DNA of 64,000 bases from Aeromonas veronii (GCF_040215105.1 NZ_CP157875.1:407501-471500); one strand, 5' to 3'; counted from the first letter of the stretch, positions 39,547 to 50,671 are shown. The notes: generated by a model not told the origin, from the sequence alone. Made by a program: numbers and translations.

Positions 39547-41374
39547 GGGAACTTTCCTCTATCTGGGGCACGGCGCTGTCGCTCACCAGCTTGCCATTCT
39601 GATAGATGGCCCAGTCCAGCATGCGCACCACGTTGCCTTGAGGATCCACGCTCAGTTGACCACTCATGCCCGGCTGCTGCATGGCGTTGACCTTGCGCAT
39701 CTGTGGCAGGTTGCCTGCCAGGCTGACCGCATCGTAACCAAGGGCAAACAGGCGCAGCAGGTCGCCCTGGGTTTGTGGCCAGAGCACGGCGATCTGCTCG
39801 CGCTGCGGCTCATAACCACCCAGCAGCAGCGGCATGTCGGAGATGTGCATGCCGTTGAGCTCGGAGGCGACCTCGGTGGCGCCGCTGTCATAACCGCGGG
39901 CACTGCTGTAGATGGGCAGGCTGCCCATGGGGTCGACCGAGATGTCCACGTAGGGTTTGATCATCCGGGTTTCCAGGCTGTTGGCCACCACGTATACGGC
40001 ATCGATGCTGCGCGGCGCGGCATCGGACAGCTGGACGATTTCCCCGGCACGGGCGGTAGAGCGGCCGCTCAGGGCGTTCTTGACCATGCCTTGCACCTCG
40101 TTGCGCGCCCCGAAGGTGGCGACCACGGGTTTCTCCTGGCTCAGACCGGCCCAGGACTGTTCGAACGCCTTGATGCTGCTGTAACCGATACGACCCTGAG
40201 CCGCGATCAGCAGGGGCTTGCGGTAACCCTGCGCATAGAGGTACTGGGCGGCCTGACCCGCATCGGCGGCGGCGGAGAGGGAGAAGTAGTAGGTGTTGTC
40301 ATTGACGATGGGCTTGTCCAGCTCGTTCAGCGCCAACACGGGCACGGTCGGGTTGGCCTTGAGCAGCTCCTCGACCCTGTCCTTGAGCAGGGGACCGATG
40401 ATCATGTTCGCCCCTTCCTGGACCGCCTGCTGGTAGAGAGCCCCCATCGCCTTGCCCTGGGTGTCGTAGAAGTTCAGGGTGAACTGACCCTGATTCTCCT
40501 TGTAGGACATCAGCATGCCGTTGCGAATGGCGGCGCCCTGGGCTTCCAGATTGCCGGACAGCGGCAGGAAGACGGCGACCTGCTGCAGCGAGCCCACGTT
40601 GGTGGTGGCGAGATCGCCGAGGCCGGCGGGCATGTCGCTCTGGGCCGGATGGTTCGGGAAGCTTTGCTTCCAACCCGCCAGCTGGCGGGAGAGCTGGCCG
40701 GGCTGAGCACCAAACTCGTTGACCAGCGCCGCTAGTCGCAGCCAGCCGGTGGTCACGTCAGGAGCTGGCGCCTCTTCCAGCGCCTGCAGGGTGGAGGGGG
40801 TCATGCTCTTGAGCAGGGACCAGATCTGCTGGTGATTGGTCGCCAGCTCATTCTTGGCGAGATAGGGCTCCAGCAGGATCAGTGACTTGGCGGCACCAAA
40901 CTTGTTGTTGATGTCGAGCTGCAGCACCACCCGCTGGCGATACCAGTCCTTCTGGGTGTCTGCATCCAGCGCCACATCGGGCTTGCCTTCCAGCAGGATC
41001 AGCGCCTGGTTGGCGTTGCCCTGGGCCAGCAGCAGGTGAGCCTGCAGCAGTTGCAGCTGGGCCTTCTGCTCATCGCTCTGGGCCTGCTTTTGCAGTTGCT
41101 GGTAGAGCGCCGAGGCGGGCTTGGCCTGGCCGAGGGCCAGATAGCTGCGCGCCGCCATCACCTGCCAGGTGAAGGCTTCTGCCGGCTTGGCAGGATCCAC
41201 CTGCTCCAGATACCACTGGGCATTCTTGGTCAGATCCGAGAAGGCCGACGGCATGCCGGGCTGGCCGGTGGATGAATTGGGCTCCGACGCACAGGCGGCG
41301 AGCAAGAGCGCCGCGAGTAGGATGCCGAAGAGTCGTGATACACTTAGCTGCTTTGTAACCCGGTTCAAGTTCAT
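39467..41374 (-). CDS. lpoA: LpoA, outer-membrane lipoprotein activator of PBP1A
   Basis: 635 residues: lipoprotein signal with lipobox LLAAC (Cys28), an N-terminal TPR-like helical half (~45-280) and a C-terminal half with a periplasmic-binding-protein fold (from about QVAVFLPLSGNLEAQGAAIRNG). LpoA stimulates PBP1A from the outer membrane. I use ATG 41374 (MNLNRVTKQ), just after GGGGA; ATG 41401 is nine codons earlier without a site. It is divergent from rsmI. Confidence 0.94.
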   Translation of the reverse strand: MNLNRVTKQLSVSRLFGILLAALLLAACASEPNSSTGQPGMPSAFSDLTKNAQWYLEQVDPAKPAEAFTWQVMAARSYLALGQAKPASALYQQLQKQAQSDEQKAQLQLLQAHLLLAQGNANQALILLEGKPDVALDADTQKDWYRQRVVLQLDINNKFGAAKSLILLEPYLAKNELATNHQQIWSLLKSMTPSTLQALEEAPAPDVTTGWLRLAALVNEFGAQPGQLSRQLAGWKQSFPNHPAQSDMPAGLGDLATTNVGSLQQVAVFLPLSGNLEAQGAAIRNGMLMSYKENQGQFTLNFYDTQGKAMGALYQQAVQEGANMIIGPLLKDRVEELLKANPTVPVLALNELDKPIVNDNTYYFSLSAAADAGQAAQYLYAQGYRKPLLIAAQGRIGYSSIKAFEQSWAGLSQEKPVVATFGARNEVQGMVKNALSGRSTARAGEIVQLSDAAPRSIDAVYVVANSLETRMIKPYVDISVDPMGSLPIYSSARGYDSGATEVASELNGMHISDMPLLLGGYEPQREQIAVLWPQTQGDLLRLFALGYDAVSLAGNLPQMRKVNAMQQPGMSGQLSVDPQGNVVRMLDWAIYQNGKLVSDSAVPQIEESSHEGSTGTNEPAVAEPVPVTDEQGSAL

Positions 41375-41453
41375 TCCCCGACCAGTGTTGAAGTTCTCCA
41401 TAGTGTAAACGGGCCAATATGGCGACACAATTGTCGGGACGCTCGGAGATCCC

Positions 41454-42287
41454 ATGAGTGACATCCCAACCCTGTATATAGTCCCCACCCCGATCGGCAA
41501 TCTGGCGGATATCACCCAGCGTGCATTGGACATTCTACGCAGTGTCGATCTGGTGGCCGCCGAGGATACCCGTCACACCGGTATCCTGCTCAACCACTAC
41601 CAGATCTCGGTGTCGACCTTCGCCCTGCATGATCACAACGAGCAGCAAAAAGCCGATGTGCTCATCGCCCGCATCAAGGAGGGCAAGAGCGTGGCCCTGG
41701 TCTCCGATGCCGGCACCCCGCTCATCAGCGACCCTGGTTATCACTTGGTCACCCGCTGTCGCGAGGCCGGGGTCAAGGTGGTTCCGCTGCCGGGCCCCTG
41801 TGCCGCCATCACGGCCCTCTCTGCCGCCGGTCTGCCCACCGACCGCTTCGCCTTCGAGGGATTCCTGCCGGCCAAGGCCAAGGGGCGGGACGACAGGCTG
41901 CAGGCCGTCATCGAAGACACCCGCTCTCTGGTGTTCTACGAATCCCCGCGCCGGGTGCAGGAGACGGTGGAGGCCATCGCCCGCATCCTGGGAGAACGTC
42001 AGGTGGTGGTGTGCCGCGAACTGACCAAGACCTTCGAGTCCATCCATGGCTTGCCAGCCTCCGAGATGCTGGTGTGGCTCGGCGAGGACGAGAACCGTTG
42101 CCGCGGCGAGATCGTGCTGGTGGTGGCCGGTGCCAGCAAGGTGGATGAGGAGTTGCCTGCGGAGGCGATCCGTACCCTGGGACTGCTGGTGGCGGAGCTG
42201 CCGCTGAAAAAAGCGGCCGCGCTCACCGCCGAGATCCACGGCGTGAAAAAGAACGCGCTCTATAAATACGGTCTGGAGCACCACTAG
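41454..42287 (+). CDS. rsmI: RsmI, 16S rRNA C1402 2'-O-methyltransferase
   Basis: 277 residues, tetrapyrrole-methylase fold with the SAM-binding [18 protein letters not shown] start and [17 protein letters not shown]. It methylates the ribose of C1402 in the decoding centre. Divergent from lpoA, the same pairing as yraL-yraM in E. coli. A weak hairpin near 42353-42368 (GGCAG/CTGCC then TTT) may end it. Confidence 0.96.
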   Translation: MSDIPTLYIVPTPIGNLADITQRALDILRSVDLVAAEDTRHTGILLNHYQISVSTFALHDHNEQQKADVLIARIKEGKSVALVSDAGTPLISDPGYHLVTRCREAGVKVVPLPGPCAAITALSAAGLPTDRFAFEGFLPAKAKGRDDRLQAVIEDTRSLVFYESPRRVQETVEAIARILGERQVVVCRELTKTFESIHGLPASEMLVWLGEDENRCRGEIVLVVAGASKVDEELPAEAIRTLGLLVAELPLKKAAALTAEIHGVKKNALYKYGLEHH

Positions 42288-42414
42288 GTAGCACGAGTCA
42301 CTGCGCTTTCAATACTCATGGTGTGAAACTCCGTAAATTCCTCATTTTATAGGCAGAATCGCTGCCTTTGACGGCTTTCCAACCCCGCCTCGCGGTGGAA
42401 AGCGCAATTGCGGG

Positions 42415-42444
42415 TTTACCCGGGACGCGGGACAAGGCTATAAT
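42415..42444 (+). promoter_or_regulatory. rnpB promoter
   Basis: TTTACC (42415-42420), 18-base spacer and a perfect TATAAT (42439-42444), followed by a GC-rich discriminator (CCGCGCCC) typical of stringent stable-RNA promoters. An 8-bp inverted repeat, GCTTTCCA / TGGAAAGC (42374-42403), lies just upstream. Confidence 0.75.
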
Positions 42445-42452
42445 CCGCGCCC

Positions 42453-42841
<389 letters not shown>

Positions 42842-42848
42842 TCGACAA

Positions 42849-42880
42849 AGAGCCTTGCGAGCGATCGCAAGGCTCTTTTC
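42849..42880 (+). terminator. rnpB terminator
   Basis: AGAGCCTTGCGA / TCGCAAGGCTCT followed by TTTCAT, just after the RNA's 3' end. Confidence 0.85.
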
Positions 42881-43193
42881 ATCAGGGTGAGGAAATATGA
42901 CCGTTGTGGGAGTAGGTCATTTTTGCTGTAGGGGAAAACCTCAGTCTTGTAGGAAAGGTATTGCGCTATTTGGCCGTCACCTTAAATAGTGATGGCTAAT
43001 AGAAACATTATGCAGACAATGGTGACTTGAATGCGTATTCGAACCGCGCCATTACTCATCTTCGTGATATTTTTTAATTTTTTCTAATTAATCGCCTCCT
43101 GGCTGCCTCACGATAACTCTTGGAAAATCAATTCATTTAATCGGCTGTGCCCCACAGCTACGTCAATATGTTCCCCATGCCCGAGATCCTTGC
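42881..43193. other. Intergenic stretch between rnpB and the mra promoter
   Basis: About 310 bases with no recognised gene. The part at ~43060-43140 is AT-rich against a GC-rich background. A 30-codon reading frame (42897-42989) with a good ribosome site is described as a finding; I do not call it a gene. Confidence 0.5.
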
Positions 43194-43252
43194 TTGAAAA
43201 GCCCTCTGCTCGTCCTTAAACTTCATGGTGGAGAAAAGTGGATCAAAGTGGT
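43194..43252 (+). promoter_or_regulatory. mra promoter with MraZ boxes
   Basis: TTGAAA (43194-43199), a 17-base spacer and TAAACT (43217-43222) form a plausible sigma-70 promoter with its start near 43229. Three GTGG repeats follow at 43228, 43238 and 43248, exactly 10 bases apart. This is the spacing of the MraZ binding boxes known in E. coli, placed where bound MraZ would block transcription. Confidence 0.7.
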
Positions 43253-43299
43253 TTTATCGGGCGATTTGCCTCCTTAAACTCACCTTCGGGGACTGACAT

Positions 43300-43758
43300 T
43301 TGTTGCGTGGCGCTCACGCCATCAGCCTGGACAGCAAAGGGCGACTGGCGATTCCGACCAAATATCGAGACTGGCTGCGCGACGAATGCGACGGCCAGCT
43401 GGTCTGCACCATCGACATCGCACACCCCTGTCTGCTGCTTTATCCCCTGAATGAATGGGAAGAGATCGAGCGCAAGCTCAAGACGCTTTCCAGCACCAAC
43501 CCCGCGGAGCGCCGCCTGCAGCGCCTGCTGCTCGGCAACGCCATCGAGTGCGAACTGGACGGCAATGGCCGTCTGCTGCTGAGCCAGCCGCTGCGCAATC
43601 ACGCCGGGCTGGACAAGAAAATCATGCTGGTGGGCCAGCTCAACAAGTTTGAGCTGTGGGACGAAGCCCGCTGGCAGCAACAGATCAATGACGATATCCA
43701 GGGCCTGCCCGAGGACGATTGGGCGAGTTCACCACGACTACAGGATTTCTCTTTATAA
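43300..43758 (+). CDS. mraZ: MraZ, repressor of the division and cell-wall cluster
   Basis: 152 residues with two AbrB-like MraZ repeats ([10 protein letters not shown] ~10-19 and [10 protein letters not shown] ~83-92). MraZ binds repeats at its own promoter and represses the mra operon. The start is TTG at 43300: [16 protein letters not shown] aligns with E. coli MFRGATLVNLDSKGRL, and GGGGAC lies just upstream; no ATG fits. First gene of the cluster and adjacent to rsmH. Confidence 0.94.
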   Translation: MLRGAHAISLDSKGRLAIPTKYRDWLRDECDGQLVCTIDIAHPCLLLYPLNEWEEIERKLKTLSSTNPAERRLQRLLLGNAIECELDGNGRLLLSQPLRNHAGLDKKIMLVGQLNKFELWDEARWQQQINDDIQGLPEDDWASSPRLQDFSL

Positions 43759-44697
43759 ATGACCCAAGCCGCTGAACACATCACTGTGCTGTTGCACGAA
43801 GCCGTCGAAGGGCTGGCCATCAAGCCGGACGGCGTCTATGTCGACGGTACTTTTGGCCGGGGTGGTCACTCTCGTCTCATTCTTGAAAAGCTCGGCCCCA
43901 ATGGCCGACTCATCGCCATCGATCGGGATCCCCAGGCCATTGCCGAGGCAGCCAAGATCCAGGATCCCCGTTTCGAGATCGTGCACGGCCCCTTCTCCGG
44001 CATCACCGCTTATCTGAATGAGCGCGGTCTGCTGGGCAAGGTCGACGGCTTCCTGCTGGATCTCGGTGTTTCCTCCCCCCAACTCGACGATGCCGAGCGC
44101 GGCTTCAGCTTCATGAAAGATGGCCCGCTGGACATGCGCATGGACCCCACCTCCGGCCAGAGCGCGGCCGAGTGGCTGGCCCGCGCCGACGTGGATGACA
44201 TCGCCTGGGTGTTGAAGACCTTCGGTGAAGAGCGTTTTGCCAAGAAGATCGCCCGCGCCATCGTCCATGACCGGGTGACCGAGCCCTATGTACGTACCCG
44301 CCAGCTGGCGGAGATGATTGCCCGGGTCAATCCGAGCAAGGAGAAGGGCAAGCACGCCGCGACCCGCAGCTTCCAGGCCATCCGCATCTATATCAACAGC
44401 GAGCTGGATGAGATCGAGACTGCGCTGAACGGTGCCCTGCAGGTACTGGCTCCGGAAGGGCGTCTCTCCGTCATCAGCTTCCACTCTCTGGAAGACCGGC
44501 TGGTCAAGCACTTCATCCGCAAACACGAGAAGGGCCCCGAGGTACCGCACGGCATCCCGTTGACCGAGGCTCAGCTGGCGGGTGGCCGCAAATTGAAGTC
44601 GATCGGCAAGGCGCTCAAGCCTTCCGATCATGAAGTCACCGAAAACACCCGCGCCCGCAGCTCAGTGCTGCGGGTGGCCCAGCGTCTGGCGGATTGA
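43759..44697 (+). CDS. rsmH: RsmH, 16S rRNA m4C1402 methyltransferase
   Basis: 312 residues. SAM-binding [15 protein letters not shown] (~29-43) and the [20 protein letters not shown] motif (~97-116) are diagnostic. It methylates N4 of C1402, the same base that RsmI modifies on the ribose. The ATG directly follows the mraZ stop. Confidence 0.97.
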   Translation: MTQAAEHITVLLHEAVEGLAIKPDGVYVDGTFGRGGHSRLILEKLGPNGRLIAIDRDPQAIAEAAKIQDPRFEIVHGPFSGITAYLNERGLLGKVDGFLLDLGVSSPQLDDAERGFSFMKDGPLDMRMDPTSGQSAAEWLARADVDDIAWVLKTFGEERFAKKIARAIVHDRVTEPYVRTRQLAEMIARVNPSKEKGKHAATRSFQAIRIYINSELDEIETALNGALQVLAPEGRLSVISFHSLEDRLVKHFIRKHEKGPEVPHGIPLTEAQLAGGRKLKSIGKALKPSDHEVTENTRARSSVLRVAQRLAD

Positions 44698-44700
44698 GTC

Positions 44701-45015
44701 ATGAGCGAGGTGCGCGTTCATCTGGCCAAGGAGATCATCGGAGATCTCTGGCGCCACAAGCTGCAGGTCCTGCTGGCTGTCGCCGTGCTGGTCACTGCCT
44801 TCGCGGTGATCCTGGTGACCAACATGACCCGGGGTCTGACCGCCAAGCAGAATGACCTGATGGCGGAAGAGGACAGGCTCAACATCGAGTGGCGGCACCT
44901 GCTGCTGGAGCAGGGCACTCTGGCCGAGCACTCCAGAGTGGCGAGCCTGGCCATGGATAAATTGCAGATGGCTCGCCCCCTGGTGACCACCGAGAAGGTA
45001 ATAACTCAACCATGA
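44701..45015 (+). CDS. ftsL: FtsL, divisome protein
   Basis: 104 residues: short cytoplasmic tail, one membrane segment (~21-40) and a periplasmic leucine-zipper-like coiled coil (~45-85). FtsL forms FtsQLB and activates FtsWI septal synthesis. Sequence is poorly conserved; the call rests on topology and on the position between rsmH and ftsI. It overlaps ftsI by four bases. Confidence 0.95.
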   Translation: MSEVRVHLAKEIIGDLWRHKLQVLLAVAVLVTAFAVILVTNMTRGLTAKQNDLMAEEDRLNIEWRHLLLEQGTLAEHSRVASLAMDKLQMARPLVTTEKVITQP

Positions 45016-46778
45016 AACGCAAGGCTGCCACCCGGGCACCGGCAAAAGAGAAAGCCAAGGCCAAAGCACCGTCACTCTACCCGTGGCGCTTTCGCACGCT
45101 GGTCTTTTTCATCGGCATCGCCTTTGCGGGTCTGATCCTGCGTCTTGCCTGGATCCAGGTGATCGATCCCGATCGGCTGCGCCAGGAAGGGGACATGCGT
45201 TCATTGCGCACCACCTCCACCCAGGCGGTGCGTGGCATGATCACGGATCGCAACGGTGAGCAGCTGGCGGTATCGGTGCCGGTCGAGGCCGTCTGGGCGG
45301 ATCCCAAGACGGTACACGAGACCGGTGCTATCCATAACGAACGCGCCTGGCTGGCGCTCTCCGCCGTGCTCAAGCTCGACATCAATACCCTCAAGCATCG
45401 CATCTCCAACCCGAGCAAGCGTTTCGTCTATCTGCAGCGGCAGGTGACGCCGGCGGTGGCGGAATACATCAAGGGGCTCAAGCTCGGTGGCATCTATCTG
45501 CGCCCCGAGTCCCGCCGCTTCTATCCGACCGGCGAGATAAGCTCCCATCTGGTGGGGGTGACCAATATCGATGGCAGCGGGATCGAGGGGATAGAGCGCA
45601 GCTACAACGAGTGGCTGACTGCGACCCCGGGTGAGATGCGGGTACGCAAGGACCGTCAGGGCCGCGTCATCGAGCGGCTCGGTCTGGTCAAGGAGGGCAA
45701 GAACTCCAACGATCTGCAACTGAGCATCGATCAGCGGGTACAGGCGCTGGCCTACCGGGCGCTCAAACGCGCCACCGACGAGAACAAGGCGACCTCCGGC
45801 TCCATGGTGATGCTGGACGTTAAGACCGGCGAAGTACTCGCCATGGTCAACACCCCCTCCTACAACCCGAACAATCGTGGCCAGTACCAGAGCTTCCGGG
45901 TGCGCAACCGGGTGGTGACCGATACCTATGAGCCGGGCTCCACCATCAAGCCCCTGATCCTGCTGAGTGCGCTCCAGGCGGGCGTGACCAGCTGGAAAGA
46001 CACCATTCAGGGCGGCCCCCTGTTCATCGGGGCCAAGCAGATCCGCGATGTGAGTATTCACAAGGCGACCAACCTGTACGACATCCTGCGCTACTCCTCC
46101 AACATCGGCATGTCGCGCATCGCCCTGCGCATGCCGGCCCAGGAGATGATCAACACTCTCAGCATGGTGGGCTTTGGCATGGATACCGGCAGCGGTCTGA
46201 TGGGGGAAAGCAGTGGCATGCTGCCCCAGCGTCGTCGCTGGTCCGATATCGAGCGGGCGACCCTCTCCTTTGGCTATGGCCTGCGGGTCACCCCGCTGCA
46301 GCTGGCTTCCGCCTACGCGACCCTGGCCAACAAGGGCAAGCGGGTGCCGCTCTCCATCATCAAGGTGACCACGCCTCCCAAGGGGGAGCAGGTCATCGAT
46401 CACAACAACGCCACCGCCATGTTGCAGGCGCTGGAGTACGTGGTCGACAACGCCATTCCCAAGGCCAAGATCCCCGGCTACCGGGTCGGCGGCAAGAGTG
46501 GTACCGCCAAGGTCGCCGTCGCCGGTGGCTATGGCAAGGACTACATGGCCTGGTTCGCCGGTTTCGCCCCCGCCAGCAACCCCCGCTTCGTCATGGTCGT
46601 AGTGATCAACGAGCCCAAGGGCACTGCCTACTACGGCGGCGCCGTGGCTACCCCGCCCTTCGCCGAGGCCATGGGCGGCGTGCTGCAACTCTTCAACATT
46701 CGTCCCGACGGGATTTCTCCTGCCGTTCCCGCCAAGCTTGCCCGTATGGAGGCTCCCAATGCTGCCCCGCGCACTTGA
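45012..46778 (+). CDS. ftsI: FtsI (PBP3), septal peptidoglycan transpeptidase
   Basis: 588 residues: basic tail, one membrane segment (~29-48), pedestal domain, then transpeptidase with Ser310-x-x-Lys313 (GSTIKPL), SSN (362-364) and KSG (495-497). It cross-links septal peptidoglycan with FtsW and is the target of aztreonam and cephalexin. It overlaps murE by 20 bases. Confidence 0.98.
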   Translation: MKRKAATRAPAKEKAKAKAPSLYPWRFRTLVFFIGIAFAGLILRLAWIQVIDPDRLRQEGDMRSLRTTSTQAVRGMITDRNGEQLAVSVPVEAVWADPKTVHETGAIHNERAWLALSAVLKLDINTLKHRISNPSKRFVYLQRQVTPAVAEYIKGLKLGGIYLRPESRRFYPTGEISSHLVGVTNIDGSGIEGIERSYNEWLTATPGEMRVRKDRQGRVIERLGLVKEGKNSNDLQLSIDQRVQALAYRALKRATDENKATSGSMVMLDVKTGEVLAMVNTPSYNPNNRGQYQSFRVRNRVVTDTYEPGSTIKPLILLSALQAGVTSWKDTIQGGPLFIGAKQIRDVSIHKATNLYDILRYSSNIGMSRIALRMPAQEMINTLSMVGFGMDTGSGLMGESSGMLPQRRRWSDIERATLSFGYGLRVTPLQLASAYATLANKGKRVPLSIIKVTTPPKGEQVIDHNNATAMLQALEYVVDNAIPKAKIPGYRVGGKSGTAKVAVAGGYGKDYMAWFAGFAPASNPRFVMVVVINEPKGTAYYGGAVATPPFAEAMGGVLQLFNIRPDGISPAVPAKLARMEAPNAAPRT

Positions 46779-48243
46779 TCAACTGCTGCGCCCCTTCGGC
46801 ATTCACGCCCCGGCGCTCCCCCTCACCGACATCCAGCTGGACAGTCGGCGCGTCGGGCCCGGTTCGCTGTTCGTGGCCGTGCGCGGTCACCAGATGGATG
46901 GCAGAGGCTTTATCGAACAGGCGGTGGCTCGGGGAGCCGCCGCCGTGCTGTTTGAGGAGGACGGTGAATTCGTCCCGCCCGTGCTCTCCGTTCCCTGCTA
47001 CGGGATCCCCGATTTGCCCGCCAGGCTCTCCGAGCTGGCCGGTCATTTCTATCAGCAGCCCAGCGACAGATTGCAACTGGTTGGCATCACCGGCACCAAC
47101 GGCAAGAGCACCACGGCCCTGCTGGTCGCGAATTGGCGCACCCTGCTGGGGGGCAAGGCCGGGGTGATGGGTACCATAGGCAACGGTCTGTTCGGCAAGC
47201 TGGTGGAGGCGCCGAACACCACCGGCAGCGCGGTGGAGGTGCAAGCCACTCTGGATGCCTTGCAGCAAGAGGGGGCTGACCTGGTGGCGATGGAGGTCTC
47301 CAGCCACGGTCTGGTGCAGCATCGCGTGGCGGCCCTGCACTTTGCGGCGGCAGCCTTCACCAACCTGAGCCGGGATCATCTGGATTATCACGGCACCATG
47401 GAAGCCTATGGCGCGGCCAAGGAAGAGCTGATCAAGCTGGTGAATGAGCCTTGTGCAGTCATCAATGCTGATGACGAATTGGGTCGCAGCTGGTTGTCCC
47501 GTTACCCCAAGGCGGTGGCCTTCGGGGTGAATGGCCCCATCGCCCATCATTCCGGGCGACAGTTGACGGCGCAGGATCCCCAATTTCACCAACAAGGTTT
47601 TCACACACAGATTAACTCCAGCTGGGGGAATGGTGTATTATCCGCCCCCTTGCTCGGCCGCTTCAACGTCAGCAATGTGCTGGCGGCCATGGGTGTGATG
47701 CTGGTGCTCGGCTACGATTTCGACGCCTTGCTGGATAGTGCCCCCAGGCTGCAGCCGGTGACCGGTCGCATGGAGTGTTTCGGCGGTGGCGATGCGCCGC
47801 TGGCCGTGGTCGATTATGCCCATACCCCGGATGCGCTGGAAAAAGCCTTGCAGGCCCTGCGGGTGCACTGCGAAGGCGAGCTCTGGTGTCTGGTGGGTTG
47901 TGGCGGCGACCGGGATCGCGGCAAGCGTCCCATGATGGCCGCCATGGCAGAGCAGTATGCGGATCGCGTGATCCTGACCGACGACAATCCCCGTACCGAG
48001 GAGCCGGCCCAGATCATGGCGGACATGGTGGCGGGTTTTCGCGATCCCGCCTCAGTGCAGATCGAGCACGACAGGGTCAAGGCGATCGGCCTGGCGCTGG
48101 CGCAGGCGAGCAAGCAGGACATCATCCTGGTGGCCGGTAAGGGCCATGAGGATTATCAGATTATTGGCACTGACAAGCGGCATTACAGCGATCGGGAAAC
48201 CGTCGCCGCCGCCTTGCACACATTATTGGAGTCATTCACATGA
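46759..48243 (+). CDS. murE: MurE, UDP-MurNAc-tripeptide synthetase (meso-DAP adding)
   Basis: 494 residues. ATP-binding GITGTNGKST (~108-117) and the DDNPRTEEP motif (~412-420), whose DNPR marks meso-diaminopimelate specificity. It adds the third stem residue to UDP-MurNAc-L-Ala-D-Glu. The ATG at 46759 follows GGAGG and lies inside the end of ftsI; a TTG seven codons earlier is unlikely. Confidence 0.97.
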   Translation: MLPRALDQLLRPFGIHAPALPLTDIQLDSRRVGPGSLFVAVRGHQMDGRGFIEQAVARGAAAVLFEEDGEFVPPVLSVPCYGIPDLPARLSELAGHFYQQPSDRLQLVGITGTNGKSTTALLVANWRTLLGGKAGVMGTIGNGLFGKLVEAPNTTGSAVEVQATLDALQQEGADLVAMEVSSHGLVQHRVAALHFAAAAFTNLSRDHLDYHGTMEAYGAAKEELIKLVNEPCAVINADDELGRSWLSRYPKAVAFGVNGPIAHHSGRQLTAQDPQFHQQGFHTQINSSWGNGVLSAPLLGRFNVSNVLAAMGVMLVLGYDFDALLDSAPRLQPVTGRMECFGGGDAPLAVVDYAHTPDALEKALQALRVHCEGELWCLVGCGGDRDRGKRPMMAAMAEQYADRVILTDDNPRTEEPAQIMADMVAGFRDPASVQIEHDRVKAIGLALAQASKQDIILVAGKGHEDYQIIGTDKRHYSDRETVAAALHTLLESFT

Positions 48244-49595
48244 TGACCCTCAGGCTTGCCGAACTGGCGCAGGCGCTCGATGCCCGTCTGATCGGCGGTG
48301 ACGCCGAGATCACGGCGGTCAGCACGGATACCCGCACCCTGGGTGCTGGCGCGCTCTTCGTCGCCCTGCGTGGCGAGCGTTTCGATGCCCACGATTTCTG
48401 CGATCAGGCGGTCGCGGCCGGTGCCTCTGCGCTGCTGGTGGAGCGGGAGCTGCCACTGGCGGTGCCTCAGCTGATCGTGGCCGACAGCCTCAAGGGGCTG
48501 GGGCGTCTGGGCAGGTTGGTGCGCGAGCGCATCCACCCGAAAGTGCTGGCCATCACCGGCAGCTGCGGCAAGACCACGGTCAAGGAGATGGCGACCGCCA
48601 TCCTGCGTCACGAAGGGGAAGTGCTGGCCACTGCCGGCAACTTCAACAACGAGGTAGGCGTCCCGCTCACCCTGCTGCGCCTCGAGCCGCAACACAGGTT
48701 CGCGGTGATGGAGCTCGGGGCCAATCACCCGGGCGAGATTGCCTGGACCACCTCGCTTGCCAAGCCTGATGCCGCCATCATCAACAACGTGGCGGCCGCT
48801 CATCTGGAGGGTTTCGGCTCCCTGGAAGGGGTATTCCACGCCAAGAGCGAGATCTTCGAGGGTCTGGGGGAGGGCGGCAGCGCCATCGTCAATGCCGACA
48901 ACGAATTCTGGCCGAAGTGGCAGGCGAAGGGCATTCAGTGCGCCTTCTCCATCGAGGATCAGAGCCAGCCGTTCCACGCCCGCGACATCGGCTTCAATGC
49001 CGATGGCTGCGCCGAGTGCACCCTGGTGACTCCGAACGGTGAAATCAGTCTGACCCTGGCCCTGCCGGGCCGCCACAACGTGGCCAATGCCCTGGCGGCG
49101 ACCGCCGGTTGTCTCGCGCTCGGCGCGTCGTTGGCCTCGGTCAAGGCGGGCCTGGAGCAGATGGCACCGGTCAAGGGGCGCTTCTGCGTCCAGCGCTGGG
49201 GTGGCCTCACCCTGGTGGATGACACCTACAACGCCAGCGTGGAATCCGTGCTGGCTGGCATCGACGCCCTGACCGCCATGGGTGGCTACAAGGTGCTGGT
49301 GTTCGGTGACATGAAGGAGTTGGGTGAGGAGTCCGCCGCGCAGCACGCCCGGGTTGGACGCCACGCCCGCGAGCGCGGCCTCGATGCCGTGCTGACGGTA
49401 GGGGAACAGAGTCGCCACACCGCAGATGCTGCGGCTGGCCGACATTTCGATAACAAGGCGTCGTTGTTTGAAGTGCTTGCGCAAATGATAAATACACACC
49501 CGGAAATCTCGATTTTGGTCAAGGGCGCCAGAGGCTCCCGCATGGAAGATATCGTCAAGATGGTCACCGACCATCAGGAGTCAGCCACATGCTAG
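48240..49595 (+). CDS. murF: MurF, D-Ala-D-Ala adding enzyme
   Basis: 451 residues, Mur ligase. ATP loop [11 protein letters not shown] (~107-117), central [10 protein letters not shown] and the C-terminal FGDMKELG block. It attaches D-Ala-D-Ala to the tripeptide. It overlaps murE and mraY by a few bases. The D-Ala-D-Ala ligase that feeds it is not encoded in this cluster. Confidence 0.97.
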   Translation: MMTLRLAELAQALDARLIGGDAEITAVSTDTRTLGAGALFVALRGERFDAHDFCDQAVAAGASALLVERELPLAVPQLIVADSLKGLGRLGRLVRERIHPKVLAITGSCGKTTVKEMATAILRHEGEVLATAGNFNNEVGVPLTLLRLEPQHRFAVMELGANHPGEIAWTTSLAKPDAAIINNVAAAHLEGFGSLEGVFHAKSEIFEGLGEGGSAIVNADNEFWPKWQAKGIQCAFSIEDQSQPFHARDIGFNADGCAECTLVTPNGEISLTLALPGRHNVANALAATAGCLALGASLASVKAGLEQMAPVKGRFCVQRWGGLTLVDDTYNASVESVLAGIDALTAMGGYKVLVFGDMKELGEESAAQHARVGRHARERGLDAVLTVGEQSRHTADAAAGRHFDNKASLFEVLAQMINTHPEISILVKGARGSRMEDIVKMVTDHQESATC

Positions 49596-50671
49596 TCTGG
49601 CTGGCGGAACTGCTGACCCCGCACTTCACCTTCTTTAACGTCTTCTCCTACCTGACGTTTCGCGCCATCCTGTCGATCATCACCGGCCTGGTGGTAGCGC
49701 TCTGGATGGGGCCACGCCTCATCCGCCGCCTACAGATCATGAAGTTTGGCCAGGTGATCCGCAACGACGGCCCCGAGTCTCACCTCAGCAAGAAGGGCAC
49801 CCCGACCATGGGGGGCCTGATGATCATTGCCGCCATCTTCACCTCGGTGCTGCTCTGGTGCCGCCTCGACAATCCCTATGTCTGGCTGGTGCTGTTCGTG
49901 CTCGGCGCCTACGGTGCCATCGGCTTCGCCGATGACTACCTCAAGGTGGTGCGCAAGAACACCGATGGCCTGATTGCCCGCTGGAAGTATTTCTGGCAGT
50001 CGGCGGTGGCGCTGGCCGTGGCGGTCTTCCTCTACGCCACGGCCACCCACGACGGTCAGACCCAGCTGGTGGTGCCCTTCCTCAAGGATGTGATGCCGCA
50101 ACTTGGCCTGATGTTCATCGTGCTGACCTATTTCGTCATCGTCGGCACCTCCAACGCGGTCAACCTGACCGATGGCCTGGATGGGCTCGCCATCATGCCG
50201 ACCGTGATGGTGGCGGGGGGCTTTGCCCTCATCGCCTGGGCGACCGGCAACGTCAACTTCGCGAACTATCTGCACATTCCCTATGTGCCCTATACCTCTG
50301 AGCTGGTGATCGTCTGTACCGCCATCGTCGGGGCGGGTCTGGGCTTCCTCTGGTTCAACACCTATCCGGCGCAGGTCTTCATGGGGGACGTGGGTTCCCT
50401 GGCCCTCGGCGGGGCGCTCGGCACCATCGCCGTACTGGTGCGTCAGGAGTTCCTGCTGGTGATCATGGGGGGCGTCTTCGTGATGGAGACCGTCTCGGTG
50501 ATCCTGCAGGTGGGTTCCTACAAGCTGCGCGGCGTGCGCATCTTCCGCATGGCACCGATCCATCACCACTATGAGAAGAAGGGCTGGCCGGAGCCGCGCG
50601 TCATCGTGCGCTTCTGGATCATCACCCTCATGCTGGTGCTGCTCGGTCTCGCCACCCTGAAGGTGAGATAA
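49589..50671 (+). CDS. mraY: MraY, lipid I synthase
   Basis: 360 residues, ten membrane segments. [11 protein letters not shown] (~69-79), GFADDYLKV with the metal-binding aspartates (~112-120) and [10 protein letters not shown] are hallmark loops. It moves phospho-MurNAc-pentapeptide onto undecaprenyl phosphate. The length equals that of E. coli MraY. Confidence 0.98.
   Translation: MLVWLAELLTPHFTFFNVFSYLTFRAILSIITGLVVALWMGPRLIRRLQIMKFGQVIRNDGPESHLSKKGTPTMGGLMIIAAIFTSVLLWCRLDNPYVWLVLFVLGAYGAIGFADDYLKVVRKNTDGLIARWKYFWQSAVALAVAVFLYATATHDGQTQLVVPFLKDVMPQLGLMFIVLTYFVIVGTSNAVNLTDGLDGLAIMPTVMVAGGFALIAWATGNVNFANYLHIPYVPYTSELVIVCTAIVGAGLGFLWFNTYPAQVFMGDVGSLALGGALGTIAVLVRQEFLLVIMGGVFVMETVSVILQVGSYKLRGVRIFRMAPIHHHYEKKGWPEPRVIVRFWIITLMLVLLGLATLKVR

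Noticed and set aside
43238-43450. A 70-codon frame overlapping the mraZ start
   Set aside because: Different frame from mraZ, no ribosome site and covers the MraZ boxes; shadow frame.
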